This document shows positions 9,611 to 18,032 of a stretch of DNA of 64,000 bases, in pieces. Made by a program: the position numbers and the translations under genes. The notes under the pieces are model-generated. The model did no database searches, was not told the DNA's origin, and saw nothing but the letters and a program-made list of their open reading frames with translations. The first letter of the stretch is position 1. Every line of letters begins with the position of its first letter. This DNA is from CAVQEK01 sp963711495 (GTDB lineage: Bacteria > Bacteroidota > Bacteroidia > Cytophagales > Cyclobacteriaceae): positions 1 through 64,000 of the forward strand of contig CAVQEK010000005.1 in NCBI GenBank assembly GCA_963711495.1. Direction: 5' to 3'.

Positions 9611-11086
9611 TCATTTATTCTGAGATTCAATCATATCTTTAACCAAACTATTGATGTACACTTCAATGTTGTCGTAGCCGGTACTGAGATCATTACCAAT
9701 GGCATTTTCAAATTCAGGATCCAATTTCATCGAAATCTCCCAATTATCGGGCATCCCGTCGCTATCCGTGTCAATTGGCGGTTCCGAACTTTTCAAATCC
9801 GGCCATCCTCCCACATCACTTTGAGAATCGATTATTCCCTGGGTACTGCCATTGGATCCTTCGTAGGAATAGGTTCCATGGCGTACGTTATCAATAATCC
9901 TTTTGTCTACTGCATCCCGAATTAATGACGCTCCGGAATAATCGAGCACTTTCTGATAGGCGACCTGTGCATCATCCGTTGCAACATTTTCATCAATAGG
10001 CAGAGGCTCAGATAACCTCATAGCCGTTTTATCTTCTTCGGAGACCGTTCCATAGCTACTGTGAAACTGGTTATATACACCGTAAGTCCAGTTATCGCTG
10101 GTCGTTTGTGGACTACCCTCCACAAAATTCCCATTGATATAAAACTTGCCCCACATATCGTAGATGTCGGTTCCCGCTTCTTTATTCTTATCAATGGCAA
10201 TGATGCGGGTGGTTTTCGTGGTCACAGGCCCCGGCTTATAATAGCAATTCACTATGTTGGCATTCATGGCCTCACCACCATAGCAACTATTTGAAGCCCA
10301 GTTATAAATCACATTATTTCTCAGATCGACCAGATCAGTAAGTGCAAATGGATCGCCTGCCGTTTCTCCAAGTCTGGGATTTCTGCTGTCGTGATGGGTC
10401 AATAAATTGTGATGGAAAGAAGCATTTTTACCTCCCCATATTCCTCCGTAACCATGAGCGCCTTTGCTATGCACTGAGTTTTTAAGACTTTCAGCAATCA
10501 AACACCATTGTATGGTGGTATTTTCATTGCCATAGAATGAAACACATTCATCCGTTGACCAGCTCATGGAGCAGTGATCGATCACAATATTTTTATGAAA
10601 CCTGCCACCAAGTGCATCTCCTTCCTGTTTTGCCTCATCACCCATCCGAAAACGGATAAAACGTATAATGACGTTATCCGCATTAACCGTGACGGGATAA
10701 TTTTTCAGGCAGATACCATCACCTGGAGCAGTTTGTCCTGCAATGGTAATATCGCCATGGTCAATATTTAATTTAGATTGAAGTGCAATAGTGCCTGAAA
10801 TACTGAAAATCACATAACGTGGTCCTGTCGATTCAACGGCATATCGAAAACTTCCAGGGCCGGTATTGTTCAAATTTGTTACAAACAGTAATCTTCCACC
10901 TCGGCCTCCAGAAGCATTTTGCCCAAATCCTTCAGCACCAGGGAACGCCAATGCCTGCTCTTCAACGGGAATAGGTTTGTCCGTTTCACCATTGTCTGCT
11001 TCCGGATCCGGATTGTTGCAAGCCACAGCGAAAAGTAACAGGATCAGCACATTACACCAATACAACAACAAGAAATTTAATCTCAT
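9611..11086 (-). CDS. Pectate lyase, PL1 family (copy B), surface-type lipoprotein
   Basis: This is a second PL1 beta-helix lyase, clearly paralogous to the protein encoded at 3201-4646. It shares AFPGAEGFGQNASGGRGG, GPGSFRYAVE, the calcium-site region STDECVSFYGNENTT, HHDSRNPRLGE at the catalytic-arginine position, and a C-terminal DTDSDGMPDNWE calcium-binding-like motif. Unlike copy A it has a clear lipoprotein signal with FAVAC (Cys23), followed by an acidic linker (NNPDPEADNGETD). Acidic residues after the acylated Cys match the known Bacteroidota surface-export signal, so this copy is likely the one on the cell surface. It is 81 bp downstream of the glycan-binding protein, past a strong hairpin. 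Length is 491 aa, normal for the group. Confidence 0.92.
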   Translation of the reverse strand: MRLNFLLLYWCNVLILLLFAVACNNPDPEADNGETDKPIPVEEQALAFPGAEGFGQNASGGRGGRLLFVTNLNNTGPGSFRYAVESTGPRYVIFSISGTIALQSKLNIDHGDITIAGQTAPGDGICLKNYPVTVNADNVIIRFIRFRMGDEAKQEGDALGGRFHKNIVIDHCSMSWSTDECVSFYGNENTTIQWCLIAESLKNSVHSKGAHGYGGIWGGKNASFHHNLLTHHDSRNPRLGETAGDPFALTDLVDLRNNVIYNWASNSCYGGEAMNANIVNCYYKPGPVTTKTTRIIAIDKNKEAGTDIYDMWGKFYINGNFVEGSPQTTSDNWTYGVYNQFHSSYGTVSEEDKTAMRLSEPLPIDENVATDDAQVAYQKVLDYSGASLIRDAVDKRIIDNVRHGTYSYEGSNGSTQGIIDSQSDVGGWPDLKSSEPPIDTDSDGMPDNWEISMKLDPEFENAIGNDLSTGYDNIEVYINSLVKDMIESQNK

Positions 11087-11118
11087 TTGAGCGTGGAAAT
11101 TAAGGTTACGCTAAAGGA

Positions 11119-11147
11119 TCAGGTACAGGCTTTTCACCTGTACCTGA
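11119..11147 (-). promoter_or_regulatory. Perfect 11-bp hairpin between binding-protein and lyase genes
   Basis: Bases 11119-11129 (TCAGGTACAGG) are exactly inverted at 11137-11147 (CCTGTACCTGA) with a 7-nt loop. The hairpin lies in the 81-bp gap after the stop of the surface glycan-binding protein and before the downstream PL1. On the minus strand it is followed by TCCTTTAG rather than a U run, so it is not a strong intrinsic terminator. It could act as an attenuator or as a 3' stabiliser that keeps the SusC/SusD/binding-protein part of the message more abundant than the enzyme part. The role is inferred; the structure is directly visible. Confidence 0.7.
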
Positions 11148-11167
11148 AAATCAAAAGATCTATACTT

Positions 11168-12709
11168 TTATTGAATCCATCGGGGATCACCAACATTATT
11201 GTCAATGAGTGTCTGATTTGTAATCGTAAAATCTCCATTTGCAGCATCCACAAAGCCAGGATCAGCCACAGTACCTCCCGTGTCGGCTTGATCTCCCGAT
11301 GTCATAAGCTCTCCTGCATTAAAGTAATAGTTGTTTGAGAAACTTGGTATCGAGGTAGCTACCTGGTTTGAATAATTCGCGTCAGTTTCAGCAAACAGGT
11401 TATTCTTGACGTCGATGACATTCGCATCAAAACGAATGTATGTTATTCGTTTTCCGCCTGTTGCCGAAGCATAAATTGTACAATGATCTATCAAAACGGT
11501 CGTAGTTAACCCGGTTCCGCTCAACCCGGAAGCTGCATCGATCCTTATGAAATCACGGCCCTGAGCACAGTTGACAAAAGTGCTGTTTGTGACATTCAAC
11601 TCAGTCACATAGGAAGATCTGAAATCCAAGAAATCTCCACCACTTGTGATAAAATTCTGAACAATACAATTATCAATGTTAACTGCTGCAATGGTTGAAT
11701 TGGATTTACTTCCATAAACGAACTGACGGGTATAATCTCTGATTGTACAACCACTCACACTCAAAGTACCATAGGTTGCATCTGCATCCACAAAATCAAA
11801 AACAGTAGTTTCAATGTTACCACCTGCAAGTTCCAGATCTCTGAATTCAACATTACCCACACCAGATTTCAAATCGAAATTGGCATGGACTAAAGGCTTA
11901 TTATAAGGATATACTCCCCTTATTGTAATGGACTTATCAATTTCGATGATCCATTCGACACCATCCGTTCCATACTCCCCCGGAAACAAGGCCAGCACAT
12001 CGCCATCATTAGCCGCTGCAATCATTGCAGGCAAATCATCTTCGGGATAAACCGCTGTAGCGTTGCCAATATCAACCAATGTGGTGAATGTTACCTCACC
12101 GCGGTGCTTGGTACCTTTATACAAAGTAACCGTGTACTGTGTTTCTCCTGTAAGACCCGTTATAGTAGCCATACCATCTGCCTTTTCCTGGTCTGTGATA
12201 GGCCTGTCAATATTTCCGGGCACAATCACAAAGTTCGTTACGTCACTGCCAGCGGGCCATCTCAGTGTAACAGTAGTTGCCTGAAGATCTCCGTCTTCCA
12301 TCGGCTCAAAAATATTCTCCGGAGCAGTTTTAAAGGCAATTGCAGTCCATTTGGAATCCTGAATGCCGCTGGTGCTTACTCCTTTTACCCTGGCTGAATA
12401 TTGCGTTTCACCGTCGAATGTCACACTTATGGGCACTTCATTTGGTGCTACGTTTACCGTTTTTATGATAGCATTAAATTCCAAACTATCTTCACTAAAT
12501 TCCACCACATAAGAATCAGCATCATCGCGAAGACTCCAACTTAACTCCACTGTGGTCATGTTTCGTATCCTCGCGGTAAGATCAATAGGAGAGAACACCC
12601 TGTCAAAGTCAAGTTTTTCTATAATTGGATCGATATTGTCTTCGCATGCCACCATAAACAGCGAGAACATTCCAATAAGAAATATGATATATTCAAATTT
12701 ATTTTTCAT
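11168..12709 (-). CDS. Surface glycan-binding lipoprotein, FN3 + beta-helix (DUF4957/DUF5123-like)
   Basis: This is the third gene of the SusC-SusD core, at the position where PULs usually encode a SusE/F-type binding protein. From the ATG at 12709 the protein starts MKNKFEYIIFLIG and has a lipobox ending in FMVAC followed by EDN, an acidic surface-export pattern. Two fibronectin-III-like domains follow (about 40-125 and 135-215). Next comes a short right-handed beta-helix (about 220-500) of the sort annotated as DUF4957 and DUF5123 in Bacteroidota. It lacks the residues of any lyase or hydrolase family I know, so binding of pectin on the surface is more likely than catalysis. An in-frame ATG at 12739 would overlap SusD and adds ten residues before the signal. 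The DUF assignment is from memory. Confidence 0.8.
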   Translation of the reverse strand: MKNKFEYIIFLIGMFSLFMVACEDNIDPIIEKLDFDRVFSPIDLTARIRNMTTVELSWSLRDDADSYVVEFSEDSLEFNAIIKTVNVAPNEVPISVTFDGETQYSARVKGVSTSGIQDSKWTAIAFKTAPENIFEPMEDGDLQATTVTLRWPAGSDVTNFVIVPGNIDRPITDQEKADGMATITGLTGETQYTVTLYKGTKHRGEVTFTTLVDIGNATAVYPEDDLPAMIAAANDGDVLALFPGEYGTDGVEWIIEIDKSITIRGVYPYNKPLVHANFDLKSGVGNVEFRDLELAGGNIETTVFDFVDADATYGTLSVSGCTIRDYTRQFVYGSKSNSTIAAVNIDNCIVQNFITSGGDFLDFRSSYVTELNVTNSTFVNCAQGRDFIRIDAASGLSGTGLTTTVLIDHCTIYASATGGKRITYIRFDANVIDVKNNLFAETDANYSNQVATSIPSFSNNYYFNAGELMTSGDQADTGGTVADPGFVDAANGDFTITNQTLIDNNVGDPRWIQ

Positions 12710-12722
12710 CGTTATCAATTTA

Positions 12723-14504
12723 TTAATACCCGTAATCATTCGTCAATTTCCCATTACTTGCATCCAGAAAAACCTGCCATATGGGCCAAAATTCGTAGGA
12801 ATTGGGGTCCTGGGCATAAATGGATTCTATTTTGGTATCCTCCAACTGAGTCGGATCAACCCAGGTAGTATTGTAATCATATTCGGTTGACTTATCTTCA
12901 GTCTCGCCCCGGTTCAAACCGTAGATGACCAATGTTTCACCGTCAGCCGCGTACTTATAATAAAGTTTTTCAGGTACGTCGGCATAATCCCCGGTTCTAT
13001 CCCGCAATGCATACATTCTGGCCTTTGCTTCATCCAATTTGGTTTTTAGTAAATTCCAGCGTATTAACGACTGCTTCCTGATCATTTCTCCACAGAATTC
13101 CAGTTTATTCTCTTTCACAATGGCATCGAACATGGCGTCTTTCGTGGACAGTGCGGCTACATAAGCATCGACTTTCTCCGGCCAGTCACCTGGTGCAAAA
13201 GCCCTTTGACGGATCATTTTTATATAGGGCGCTGCTGCTGCGGGTCCCTGAAGTTCATTGGCCGTTTCGGCCGCCATTAGTATCACTTCCGCATAACGCA
13301 TATAGAGTTTGTTCACGCCATCATCATTGGTAGAGGTGACGTAACGGTTCATCCACTCGTATCTGAATTTACCAAAACTCCAGGTATGAAGCTGAAGCAA
13401 TTCCTGCTGAGACACACCGTCAACTGCTTTACCCCAATCATAAGGAACACAGGTTACATCACGGCGTGTATCTTTCACATCATAATCATAAAACAGATTG
13501 GGTACCGGACCGGCTTCTCCTCCGCGGGCCTGGCCTGTATATTGATCTACACTATTGTGCTGGATTGCAAAGGTGAACAGCATGCGGCCTCTTCCGTCTG
13601 AAAATGGTATCTCCCACAACGTTTCTCCTCCGGCTGTGATATTCTCCTGGCAATTCTTTTTAAAAACCGTTTCAAATGAAGGCTCAAGTTTACATGTTCC
13701 GCTGCTGATAATATCCAGACACTCCTGGTTGGCAATAGCACACATTTTATCCACTGATAAATCAGGGTCCGCACTCCGGTGAATACCATCGGGATATTGT
13801 GAATATCCGCTTGCTGCCAAACAAAGTCGTGCACGCAGTCCTTTCACAAAAGCTTTGTTGATTCGTTCTACTGTGGTGGTTGCGCTGGTGGTATTGGGCC
13901 AGGCCACTAAATCAGATGCTTCTGCCAAATCATCAATGAGTTGTTTGTAAATAATATCACGACTTGACTTTCCGAGATACAGGGTCTCGGTGGTGATCGG
14001 ATCAAATCTGGCTACAACATCTCCCCAGGTTTTTAATAGATCGGAGTAATAAACCGCTCTTAAAGTTAATGCTTCACCCAGCAATTGACCCATTTCTGTG
14101 CCCGGTTCCGGATTGCCATATGTCTTTATACCTTTAATACAAATATTCGCCCGTTCAATGCCTTCATACATCTTGGCCCAGGCATTGTTCGTTGAATTCA
14201 TTTGGTTGTTGCTGGGTGTAGCGGCATAAACTGCGAGGTCCGCCTTGCCATCTCCTACATTTTCTGAAGAATTGTACCATTCGGCATCGGTATTCATTCC
14301 ATACCAGGGCAAAAATCTGCCACGGTAGGAGTTCGTTTCTCCAAAAGAAACTTTTATACCATCAACAGCCCCTTTTGCCAGGTCAGGTGTTGAAAAGATG
14401 ATTGATTCATCCAGCGAAGACTTCGTGGGTGCTTCCAAGTAGTCATTACATGACATCAATGCGCCGGTAATAATGAACCCGACGATATATGTTATTTTTT
14501 TCAT
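12723..14504 (-). CDS. SusD/RagB-family outer-membrane glycan-binding lipoprotein
   Basis: This SusD-like protein forms the lid over the SusC transporter and captures oligosaccharides at the cell surface. The start at 14504 gives MKKITYIVGFIITGALMSC, an ideal lipoprotein signal with LMSC, then NDYLEAP, the typical SusD opening. The TPR-rich helical body includes the family features AVYYSDLLKTWGDV and a C-terminal region with RYAEVILMAAETANEL and KQSLIRWNLLKTKL. Length is 593 aa. An ATG at 14516 would add four residues. The gene follows SusC by about 20 nt, and the pair forms one transport unit. Partner genes make a pectin-derived ligand likely. Confidence 0.95.
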   Translation of the reverse strand: MKKITYIVGFIITGALMSCNDYLEAPTKSSLDESIIFSTPDLAKGAVDGIKVSFGETNSYRGRFLPWYGMNTDAEWYNSSENVGDGKADLAVYAATPSNNQMNSTNNAWAKMYEGIERANICIKGIKTYGNPEPGTEMGQLLGEALTLRAVYYSDLLKTWGDVVARFDPITTETLYLGKSSRDIIYKQLIDDLAEASDLVAWPNTTSATTTVERINKAFVKGLRARLCLAASGYSQYPDGIHRSADPDLSVDKMCAIANQECLDIISSGTCKLEPSFETVFKKNCQENITAGGETLWEIPFSDGRGRMLFTFAIQHNSVDQYTGQARGGEAGPVPNLFYDYDVKDTRRDVTCVPYDWGKAVDGVSQQELLQLHTWSFGKFRYEWMNRYVTSTNDDGVNKLYMRYAEVILMAAETANELQGPAAAAPYIKMIRQRAFAPGDWPEKVDAYVAALSTKDAMFDAIVKENKLEFCGEMIRKQSLIRWNLLKTKLDEAKARMYALRDRTGDYADVPEKLYYKYAADGETLVIYGLNRGETEDKSTEYDYNTTWVDPTQLEDTKIESIYAQDPNSYEFWPIWQVFLDASNGKLTNDYGY

Positions 14505-14523
14505 ATTCAGTTCCATAGCTCAA

Positions 14524-17500
14524 TTAAAAATTAAGATTTAAACCAAAAACAAGTTGCCTGCTCCTTGGGTATGCTGAATAGTCAACACCAGGCGTGAGCG
14601 CGGTTTTTCTTCGTGTTGAAACTTCAGGGTCAAAACCCGTATAATTGGTCAGTATAAAAACATTATATCCTGACACATAAAACCTGAGACTTTGTATTTT
14701 CAGTTTTTCAGACAATGCAGAAGGCATGGTATACCCCAGCGTTAATGTATTTAAGCGAAGAAAAGAGCCATCTTCTACAGCCCAATCGCTAAATACATAT
14801 TTGCTCATATAAGGAGACCACATGGTGGTATTGGCATTCATACTTGCCAGGGTCGTCGGATCTGTTACCAGATTACCAGTTACCTGATCGATGTTTGTCC
14901 AACGCCTACCTTCGGCCATCATATCAATCATGTTGCGGTATTGATATCGCTGGGTTGAACTGGTATATTCTATCTTATTGGCGTTGTAAATATCATTGCC
15001 GTAACTCCAGTTAAATGCGGCGTTCAGGTCGAAATTATATAACCGCCCATTGATGGTGAGCCCTCCTGTATTGATGGGGTTAGCATCACCAATGATTGTG
15101 CGATCATCAATATTCACCATATTGTCGTCGCCAACCAGGTTCTTAAGTTTTAACATTCCCGGGGATAAGTCACCAATGATTCCGGAATCATCGGCCACAC
15201 CTTGTTTCAGGATCCAGGTTTCCGATTCCTGGTCATACCCTTCAAAATCAGATACTTGATACCGACCATCTGACAAATATCCATACATCTTACCGACTGA
15301 TCCCCCGGTAGCCACCCAAAAGTCGTCGCCTATCTCTGTAGAGGCCCAGCCTGTTGCAGCACCGAAATCATTCATAATGCCAAGGGAATTGATCTTATTT
15401 TTGTTGAAACCAACATTGAAATTAAAATTTAAACCAGCATTCTTTTTATCAATGGCCACCCAATCAAGCGTAAGTTCTACCCCGCGATTTTCAGTTTCTC
15501 CCATGTTTCGGTATTGCGTGTCATAACCAGTACCGGCCACCGGAAATTCTATCAGCAAGTCTTTGGTAGTATTAAAATATGCTTCAAACGTACCATTCAA
15601 TCGACTATTGAATATTGAAAAATCCAAACCAAGATTTCGGGTATAAGTTGTTTCCCATTTCAAATCAGGATTAGCCATTTGCTTGGACGCTGACCAATAA
15701 CTGTCCACTCCATTGATCCAGGAAGTGGTGTTGGAAACAAATGACTGAACCATTTGTCCTGACGGAATATTGTTATTTCCAGCGGTGCCGTAGCTTAACC
15801 TCAGTTTCAAATCATTCAACCAGGAAGATGTGCCGCGCATGAAATCCTCTTCGGAAATTCTCCAGGCGGCTGCCGCAGAAGGGAAAAAGCCCCATCGGTG
15901 ATCCGATAAAAATTTACTCGAACCATCGGCACGGTAAGTGGCAGAAAGTAAATATTTGTTTTTAAAGTCATAATTGGCACGACCAAAGAAAGAAAGCAAT
16001 TTGTCATCAGGATAAAAATAGTTGTCAATGGAATGAGCAACACCCTGGTTGGTCAGTTTAAATGCTTCCTCTGACGTAAACAGGGTTGGTAATCCGTGTA
16101 CTACGTCGGTGAGTTCATTTCTTTGCCCCTGAATCATCTCCTGACCCAACAACAACTTGAGGTTATGATTTTCATTTAAAAATTGTTTGAAATCGTAATT
16201 CAGTGTGTTGGTATTCCTAAACCGGTCTTCTTTTCTGTTGGTTAAAACTACGGCTGGTTGATTTTGATTTTCAGCCGCCGGAGCATTGGATACATAATAA
16301 GTAGTTAAACCATAAAACCGATTGTCGTAGTAATAGTAATTATCTAAACCTATTTCTGTTTTTAATTGCAGATTTGGCGCTACTTCCCACGCAAAACTAG
16401 CCGCAAGATTATAATTCCTTCGTTCCTGAAAACGATCGTTATCGGCAGTTGCAACTATCGGATTGACTAAATAACTGGCGATTTCTTCGTCAGTAGCATC
16501 AGTTGTCAGGCCTTCCAAAGGTATCGGTGTATAGGTCACACTGTGCTTCAACCTGGAATCTGCCGAAGACACTTCATTTTGTTCATTAGCGCCACCGCCA
16601 TCGATTTTAGTATCAGAATAACGCAGGGAGAAAGCCAGTTGAATTTTATCATTTGGATTATTGTTGAGTTTCAGCGCAACATTATCACGTTTATAATCAG
16701 ATCCTATCATGATCGCTTTCTCATTGATGTGAGCATAATTAGCGGAATACATAAATTTCTCCGTTCCTCCTCTGATGCTCACATCATGGTTAAAAACATT
16801 GCCGGTACGACCATACACCTGTTCCTGCCAATTATTCCCTTTTAACCCGTTATACAAGTCGATATCCTGATAGGAACCAAAATACTTTTCATAAGAAGAA
16901 AGATCATCCATTCCATTATCCAGGACAGCATATTCATATTGCCAATTGACATAGTCTTCCGGCGAAAGAACATCCAAGGTTTTGGCTATCTTTTTTAGTC
17001 CGTAGTATGCATTGTAGCTTACGGTCACTTTACCTTCTTTGCCACTTTTAGTCGTAATGATAATAACTCCATTAGCGCCCCGTGATCCGTAAATAGCCGT
17101 GGATGAAGCGTCTTTCAAAACACTAATCGACTGTATATCGGAAGCGGCAATGTCTGAAATAGAGCTTACCGGGAATCCATCCACCACATATAATGGCGAG
17201 TTGTCCTGGGTGATAGAACCACCTCCCCGCACGCGTATCTTTATTTCAGCATCCGGTGATCCTTCTGTGGTTGTAACTTGCACGCCAGCCATTTTTCCGG
17301 TTAATGCTTCAGCCACTGTTGATACGGGAACTTTTTCCAATTCCTTGCCCCCGACCTGCACTACTGAACCTGTCAGGTCCGATTTTTTGGCAGTACCATA
17401 ACCAATCACAACCAGTTCTTCCAACTGGGTGATATCCGGCGTAAGCACTACATCAATTACCGAGCGGTTGCCCACCGGTATCTCTTCACTGACATATCCC

Positions 17501-17769
17501 ACAGAACTAAAAATAAGTGTAGCTCCTTCGGAAACATTAATTTTGTAAGAGCCATCGAGGTCTGTCACAACACCATTGGTTGTTTCCTTTTCGACGACAT
17601 TGACACCCGGCAGTGATTCTCCATTGTCGCCAGCCGTCACCTTTCCAGAAATGCTTAAATTTTGATTTACTTTTGCTTCAGTAATACCAAACAAGAGAAA
17701 CTGGAAAGCACAACCAAAAAAAACGAACTTTGCAAAGCGCAAAATCCTTCTTCGTAATTCGTTTCTCAT
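14524..17769 (-). CDS. SusC/RagA-family TonB-dependent outer-membrane transporter
   Basis: This is a 22-strand TonB-dependent importer for oligosaccharides. After a signal region (about 1-32) comes the carboxypeptidase-regulatory-like domain characteristic of SusC proteins (SISGKVTAGDNGESLPGVNVV, about 38-115). The TonB-box region LEELVVIGYGTAKKSDLTGS (about 117-136) follows. The plug includes the conserved VSTVAEALTGKMAGVQV and VLKDASSTAIYGSRGANGVI, and a long barrel ends in the aromatic-terminated FGLNLNF. Length is 1081 aa, normal. It is the promoter-proximal gene of the minus-strand pectin locus, divergent from the HTCS regulator across 263 bp. It should be induced when the regulator senses pectic oligosaccharides. 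No exact TAnnTTTG element was found upstream. Confidence 0.96.
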   Translation of the reverse strand: MRNELRRRILRFAKFVFFGCAFQFLLFGITEAKVNQNLSISGKVTAGDNGESLPGVNVVEKETTNGVVTDLDGSYKINVSEGATLIFSSVGYVSEEIPVGNRSVIDVVLTPDITQLEELVVIGYGTAKKSDLTGSVVQVGGKELEKVPVSTVAEALTGKMAGVQVTTTEGSPDAEIKIRVRGGGSITQDNSPLYVVDGFPVSSISDIAASDIQSISVLKDASSTAIYGSRGANGVIIITTKSGKEGKVTVSYNAYYGLKKIAKTLDVLSPEDYVNWQYEYAVLDNGMDDLSSYEKYFGSYQDIDLYNGLKGNNWQEQVYGRTGNVFNHDVSIRGGTEKFMYSANYAHINEKAIMIGSDYKRDNVALKLNNNPNDKIQLAFSLRYSDTKIDGGGANEQNEVSSADSRLKHSVTYTPIPLEGLTTDATDEEIASYLVNPIVATADNDRFQERRNYNLAASFAWEVAPNLQLKTEIGLDNYYYYDNRFYGLTTYYVSNAPAAENQNQPAVVLTNRKEDRFRNTNTLNYDFKQFLNENHNLKLLLGQEMIQGQRNELTDVVHGLPTLFTSEEAFKLTNQGVAHSIDNYFYPDDKLLSFFGRANYDFKNKYLLSATYRADGSSKFLSDHRWGFFPSAAAAWRISEEDFMRGTSSWLNDLKLRLSYGTAGNNNIPSGQMVQSFVSNTTSWINGVDSYWSASKQMANPDLKWETTYTRNLGLDFSIFNSRLNGTFEAYFNTTKDLLIEFPVAGTGYDTQYRNMGETENRGVELTLDWVAIDKKNAGLNFNFNVGFNKNKINSLGIMNDFGAATGWASTEIGDDFWVATGGSVGKMYGYLSDGRYQVSDFEGYDQESETWILKQGVADDSGIIGDLSPGMLKLKNLVGDDNMVNIDDRTIIGDANPINTGGLTINGRLYNFDLNAAFNWSYGNDIYNANKIEYTSSTQRYQYRNMIDMMAEGRRWTNIDQVTGNLVTDPTTLASMNANTTMWSPYMSKYVFSDWAVEDGSFLRLNTLTLGYTMPSALSEKLKIQSLRFYVSGYNVFILTNYTGFDPEVSTRRKTALTPGVDYSAYPRSRQLVFGLNLNF

Positions 17770-17861
17770 AATTTTGTGTTTTAATTAAAAACTAATTTTA
17801 ATACTGATTAATGAAAAGGCCATTTTAATTGCCAATTCAGCAACAATTTTATTCAATTATT

Positions 17862-17894
17862 TTTGAACCCAGGTGTGATAAACTGTTAGATTTG
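17862..17894 (+). promoter_or_regulatory. Candidate promoter for the HTCS regulator
   Basis: TTTG at 17862-17865 and TAGATTTG at 17887-17894 match the Bacteroidota primary-sigma consensus (-33 TTTG, -7 TAnnTTTG), separated by 21 nt. Transcription would begin near 17900 and leave a leader of about 130 nt before the preferred start codon at 18033. This supports that start over the GTG at 17961. The match is by eye in A+T-rich DNA. Confidence 0.55.
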
Positions 17895-18032
17895 GGGGGA
17901 TAAATTATCATCATGAAGGGATTATAACTTCCTGTTGATCATAAAATTCAATAAATTTATGTGTTCATTAAAATCAGGATTTTTTCTGTTCGATATTTAT
18001 TGACCTTCAACAATGATCCGGAAAGATTGCTA

